Position numbers and translations under genes: made by a program
Shown here: piece by piece, positions 6,375-8,511 of the stretch
Layout: every line of letters begins with the position of its first letter
How positions within the stretch are numbered: the first letter of the stretch is position 1
The notes under the pieces: generated by a model
What the model saw: only the letters and a program-made list of their open reading frames with translations
Database searches by the model: none
Told to the model about the DNA's origin: nothing
Source: CAIZGX01 sp039805165
GTDB lineage: Bacteria; Bacteroidota; Bacteroidia; Flavobacteriales_D; Sanyastnellaceae
DNA length: 8,511 nt
Assembly: GCA_039805165.1 (NCBI GenBank)
Contig: JBDLUS010000061.1
Span: 1 to 8,511 of the forward strand
Reading direction: 5' to 3'

Positions 6375-7574
6375 ATGAAGTTCAAACCATTCAAAGCGGT
6401 ATTGCCTGCAGCAGATAAGGTGCACTTGGTTGCTTCGCGCTCCTACGTATCCTATTCAAAAGAAGATTTAATAGATAAGTTGAAGGGTAATCCCTATACT
6501 TTTCTGCACGTCATTCACCCTGATGTAGACGGCGATTACCGCGGAAGACGCGTCGCGTATTTCGAAGAAGTAAGAAAGAACTACGTGAAGTTTTTGAATG
6601 AAGAAATATTCGCTCAAGAAGAAGCGCAATCTTTTTTTATCTATCGACAAGACACACCTGAATTTTCATTTCAAGGATTGCTCGGTGCTGTCGCAGTTGA
6701 AGATTACGAGCAAGGGAAAATCAAAATTCACGAGCACACCATTAGTCAGCGTGAAGGCAGATTCACAGATTACTTGGATACAACAGGAATTAATGCAGAG
6801 CCTGTTTTACTCATGTCGAAAGACGAGCCTTGTCAGTCGCTCATTGAACGTATTTGCAATGAGCAACCGTTGTATTGTTTTTCTACCACCGACCGCGTAA
6901 AGCACACCGTTTGGAAGGTAACTGCGCAAGAAGATATTTATGAAATTGAAGCAGCCATGGCAGAAGTGCCAGAGCTCTATATTGCAGACGGACACCACCG
7001 CAGCGCGAGCAGTGTTGCTTTGAAGCAACGCAAAGCTGAAGAAGGAAACAATGAAGAAGTTTATCAGTACTTCATGGCGCTCGTGCTTTCGCAAGTGCAA
7101 ATGAAAATTTTGGGCTTTCACCGTTTGGTGAAGTGTGTGGTTGAATTTGATTTGAATTTATTCCTTTCCGATTTGAAAAAAATGGGAAGCCTTGTAGAAG
7201 TGAATGAGCAAGAATTGCAATTGGCTGAAGGGAAAATAGGAGTATACACGGCAGGAAAATGGTATGCTTTTCAATTTGAAAAAGATGCTCATGTTATAGA
7301 CGCCGAATGGCTTTCGAAAAATATTCTTCATCCTATTTTTGGAATTGAAGACGAGCGTACCGACAAGCGTATCTCTCATGCTGACGGATTAGTTCCTTCA
7401 CATCAAATTGCGAAAATGGTTGACGAAGGAAAAGCAGATTTCGCTTTTTTACTTCATCCTATTTCAACGCAAACACTCATGCGTATTTCCGACGAAGGAT
7501 CTACCATGCCTCCTAAGAGTACTTACATCTTGCCGAAGCTAAGAAGCGGATTGGTTATTTATCCGATGCGATGA
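6375..7574 (+). CDS. DUF1015 family protein in serine operon (function unknown)
   Basis: A 399-residue cytoplasmic protein matching DUF1015, a widespread family often found beside serA and serC. Recognisable parts are the N-terminal F-K-A-V-x-P segment (6-11), NPYTFLHVIHPD (39-50), KIHEHT (117-122) followed by REGRFTDYL (126-134), the signature YIADGHHRSAS (202-212), and the C-terminal MPPKSTYILPKLRSGLV. Length is typical and no signal peptide or membrane segment is seen. The D-G-H-H-R-x-x-A pattern resembles the nucleotide-binding motif of ParB/sulfiredoxin-fold proteins, which include the free serine kinases SerK and SbnI; this suggests, but does not show, phosphate or nucleotide chemistry on serine or phosphoserine. 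The gene starts one base after the serA stop and overlaps the next gene by ATGA, so translational coupling is likely. The family call is strong; the activity is inference. Confidence 0.9.
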   Translation: MKFKPFKAVLPAADKVHLVASRSYVSYSKEDLIDKLKGNPYTFLHVIHPDVDGDYRGRRVAYFEEVRKNYVKFLNEEIFAQEEAQSFFIYRQDTPEFSFQGLLGAVAVEDYEQGKIKIHEHTISQREGRFTDYLDTTGINAEPVLLMSKDEPCQSLIERICNEQPLYCFSTTDRVKHTVWKVTAQEDIYEIEAAMAEVPELYIADGHHRSASSVALKQRKAEEGNNEEVYQYFMALVLSQVQMKILGFHRLVKCVVEFDLNLFLSDLKKMGSLVEVNEQELQLAEGKIGVYTAGKWYAFQFEKDAHVIDAEWLSKNILHPIFGIEDERTDKRISHADGLVPSHQIAKMVDEGKADFAFLLHPISTQTLMRISDEGSTMPPKSTYILPKLRSGLVIYPMR

Positions 7575-8221
7575 GCCACATTCAAGATCAAATAAAATTC
7601 TACACAGCGCAGTTCCCTTCACACGTGAAGCTGGTGGCTGTTTCCAAGACGAAACCTGTTGAAGATCTTCAAGAGGCTTATACTTGTGGACAGCGCATTT
7701 TCGGTGAGAATTATGTTCAAGAATTGGTAGACAAGCACGAGCAACTTCCAACCGATATTGAATGGCATTTCATTGGGAATTTGCAGTCGAATAAGGTGAA
7801 GTACATTGCTCCGTTTGTTGCGCTTATTCACGGAGTGAATTCGATTTCCACCTTGAAGGAAATAGATAAGCAAGCGAAGAAATTGAATAAGCAGATTGAA
7901 ATTTTATTGCAACTTCATGTTGCAACAGAGGAAAGCAAATTCGGATTTTCAGAAGAAGAAGTTTTGGAAATTGCTTCGCAAAAAGAGCTTTATTCGAACG
8001 TGAACTTTCGCGGAGTCATGGGCATGGCTTCGTTCACCGAAGACCACACGCTTATTCGCAAAGAGTTTCAAGAAGTCAATCGTATTTTTTCTATGTTGAA
8101 GTCTCACTTTGGGGAGTCGTTCAACGAGATAAGTATGGGCATGAGCGGCGATTGGGAAATTGCCGTTGAGGAAGGAAGCACGCTCGTTCGAATAGGCAGT
8201 GCAATTTTCGGAAGTCGTTAG
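7571..8221 (+). CDS. YggS-family PLP homeostasis protein (PLPBP/COG0325)
   Basis: A 216-residue single-domain PLP-binding protein, slightly shorter than the usual ~230. The family has the alanine-racemase TIM-barrel fold, shows no known enzyme activity, and keeps free PLP and amino-acid/keto-acid pools in balance. Landmarks: PLP lysine K26 in LVAVSKTKP (21-29), FGENYVQE (44-51), WHFIGNLQSNK (65-75), ESKFGF (121-126), GVMGMASF (148-155), and the C-terminal SMGMSGDWEIAVEEGST (188-204) followed by VRIGSAIFG, which binds the PLP phosphate. The start ATG overlaps the DUF1015 stop as ATGA, so it is the last gene of the serC operon and probably translationally coupled. Supplying or buffering PLP for SerC would fit this position. 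Its TAG stop overlaps the stop of the convergent glycosyltransferase gene. E. coli yggS is the orthologous family; I leave the symbol blank as naming varies. Confidence 0.95.
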   Translation: MSHIQDQIKFYTAQFPSHVKLVAVSKTKPVEDLQEAYTCGQRIFGENYVQELVDKHEQLPTDIEWHFIGNLQSNKVKYIAPFVALIHGVNSISTLKEIDKQAKKLNKQIEILLQLHVATEESKFGFSEEEVLEIASQKELYSNVNFRGVMGMASFTEDHTLIRKEFQEVNRIFSMLKSHFGESFNEISMGMSGDWEIAVEEGSTLVRIGSAIFGSR

Positions 8222-8511
8222 TTCAACGTTTCGGCAACGCTGTAATCGTTGCGTGTGGCGCTGTTTCGCGAAATAAGTTCGCCCAGGAATCCCGCTAAAA
8301 ACAAAAGTGTTCCAATGATCATACAGGTTAGCGCAATGAAGAACGGACTTTGTTCAGCAATGTTCTTTGCCGTTTCCCCGAGGTAAAGCGCATACAATTT
8401 CGAACCGCCGATATAAGCGAATGAAAGAAATCCGATCATGAACACCAACGTTCCCAATGTGCCGAAGAAATGCATGGGACGCTTTCCGAATTTCGACATG
8501 AAAGAAATGGT
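8218..8511 (-). CDS. Family 2 glycosyltransferase, C-terminal membrane part (N-terminus outside window)
   Basis: Partial gene: the frame stays open past the ATG at 8499 to the window edge (visible start TISFMSKFGKRPMHFFG), so that ATG is an internal methionine. About 97 residues are visible. The FGKRPMHFFG motif followed by two membrane helices (residues about 18-38 and 57-80 of the visible part, the second ending LFLAGFLGELISR) is characteristic of the C-terminal tail of GtrB/DPM1-like family 2 glycosyltransferases, which move sugar from a nucleotide donor to undecaprenyl phosphate or a similar lipid at the inner membrane. The catalytic GT-A domain lies beyond the window. Its stop (8218-8220) overlaps the stop of the convergent YggS-family gene. 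The polar tail NDYSVAE is also typical. Sugar and acceptor cannot be told from this part. Confidence 0.85.
   Translation of the reverse strand, partial: TISFMSKFGKRPMHFFGTLGTLVFMIGFLSFAYIGGSKLYALYLGETAKNIAEQSPFFIALTCMIIGTLLFLAGFLGELISRNSATRNDYSVAETLN

Noticed and set aside
8233..8257. CAACG/CGTTG inverted repeats near the YggS/glycosyltransferase boundary as a bidirectional terminator
   Set aside because: The arms are only five bases, they lie in the glycosyltransferase coding sequence, and no T-run follows on either strand.
8497..8499. ATG as start of a 93-residue small membrane protein
   Set aside because: The upstream codons TISF stay in frame to the edge, and FGKRPMHFFG is the internal C-terminal motif of a longer glycosyltransferase.
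1..8511. A new defence, mobile or CRISPR-like system
   Set aside because: All nine genes fit housekeeping or envelope families; there are no nucleases, transposases, integrases, direct-repeat arrays or composition shifts.

Overview
The window looks like ordinary chromosomal DNA from a member of the Bacteroidota, most likely a Flavobacteriales-type (Cryomorphaceae-like) bacterium; I cannot name a genus. Signs of this are a DUF4476 secreted protein, a short SerA in a serC-serA-DUF1015 cluster, TAnnTTTG-type -7 promoter elements in the gaps, few Shine-Dalgarno sequences, and a moderate GC content (low to mid 40s percent by eye). Coding density is very high: nine genes, two of them cut by the window edges, and no gene-free stretch longer than about 105 bases. 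I see no tRNA, rRNA, CRISPR array, insertion sequence or prophage.

Layout: (1) 1-933, plus strand: C-terminal part of an NHL-repeat protein. (2) 930-1982, minus strand: a TPR lipoprotein whose stop codon overlaps that of gene 1. (3) 1983-2087: a divergent control region with a -7 element on the minus strand, a weaker one on the plus strand, and a perfect 6-bp inverted repeat over the latter. (4) 2088-4314, plus strand: a Wzx/MOP-type polysaccharide flippase and a secreted DUF4476 protein, overlapping by 11 bases. (5) 4342-8221, plus strand: a tight operon of serC, serA, a DUF1015 gene and a YggS-type PLP-homeostasis gene, joined by 1-base gaps and one ATGA overlap. (6) 8218-8511, minus strand: C-terminal membrane part of a family 2 glycosyltransferase, again with overlapping stop codons.

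The metabolic core is the phosphorylated serine pathway. SerA oxidises 3-phosphoglycerate to 3-phosphohydroxypyruvate and SerC transaminates this to O-phosphoserine. The last enzyme, phosphoserine phosphatase (SerB), is absent from the window; in its place is a DUF1015 protein with an ADGHHR motif resembling ParB/sulfiredoxin-fold enzymes. The YggS protein probably buffers PLP, the cofactor of SerC. The flippase, the glycosyltransferase and the TPR and DUF4476 proteins belong to envelope biology, with no clear link to serine synthesis beyond proximity.

Nothing here is an evident new defence or mobile system. The points most worth a second look are the uncharacterised DUF1015 protein in the serine operon, the palindrome in the divergent promoter region, the possible leaderless serC transcript and the non-ATG start of the flippase.
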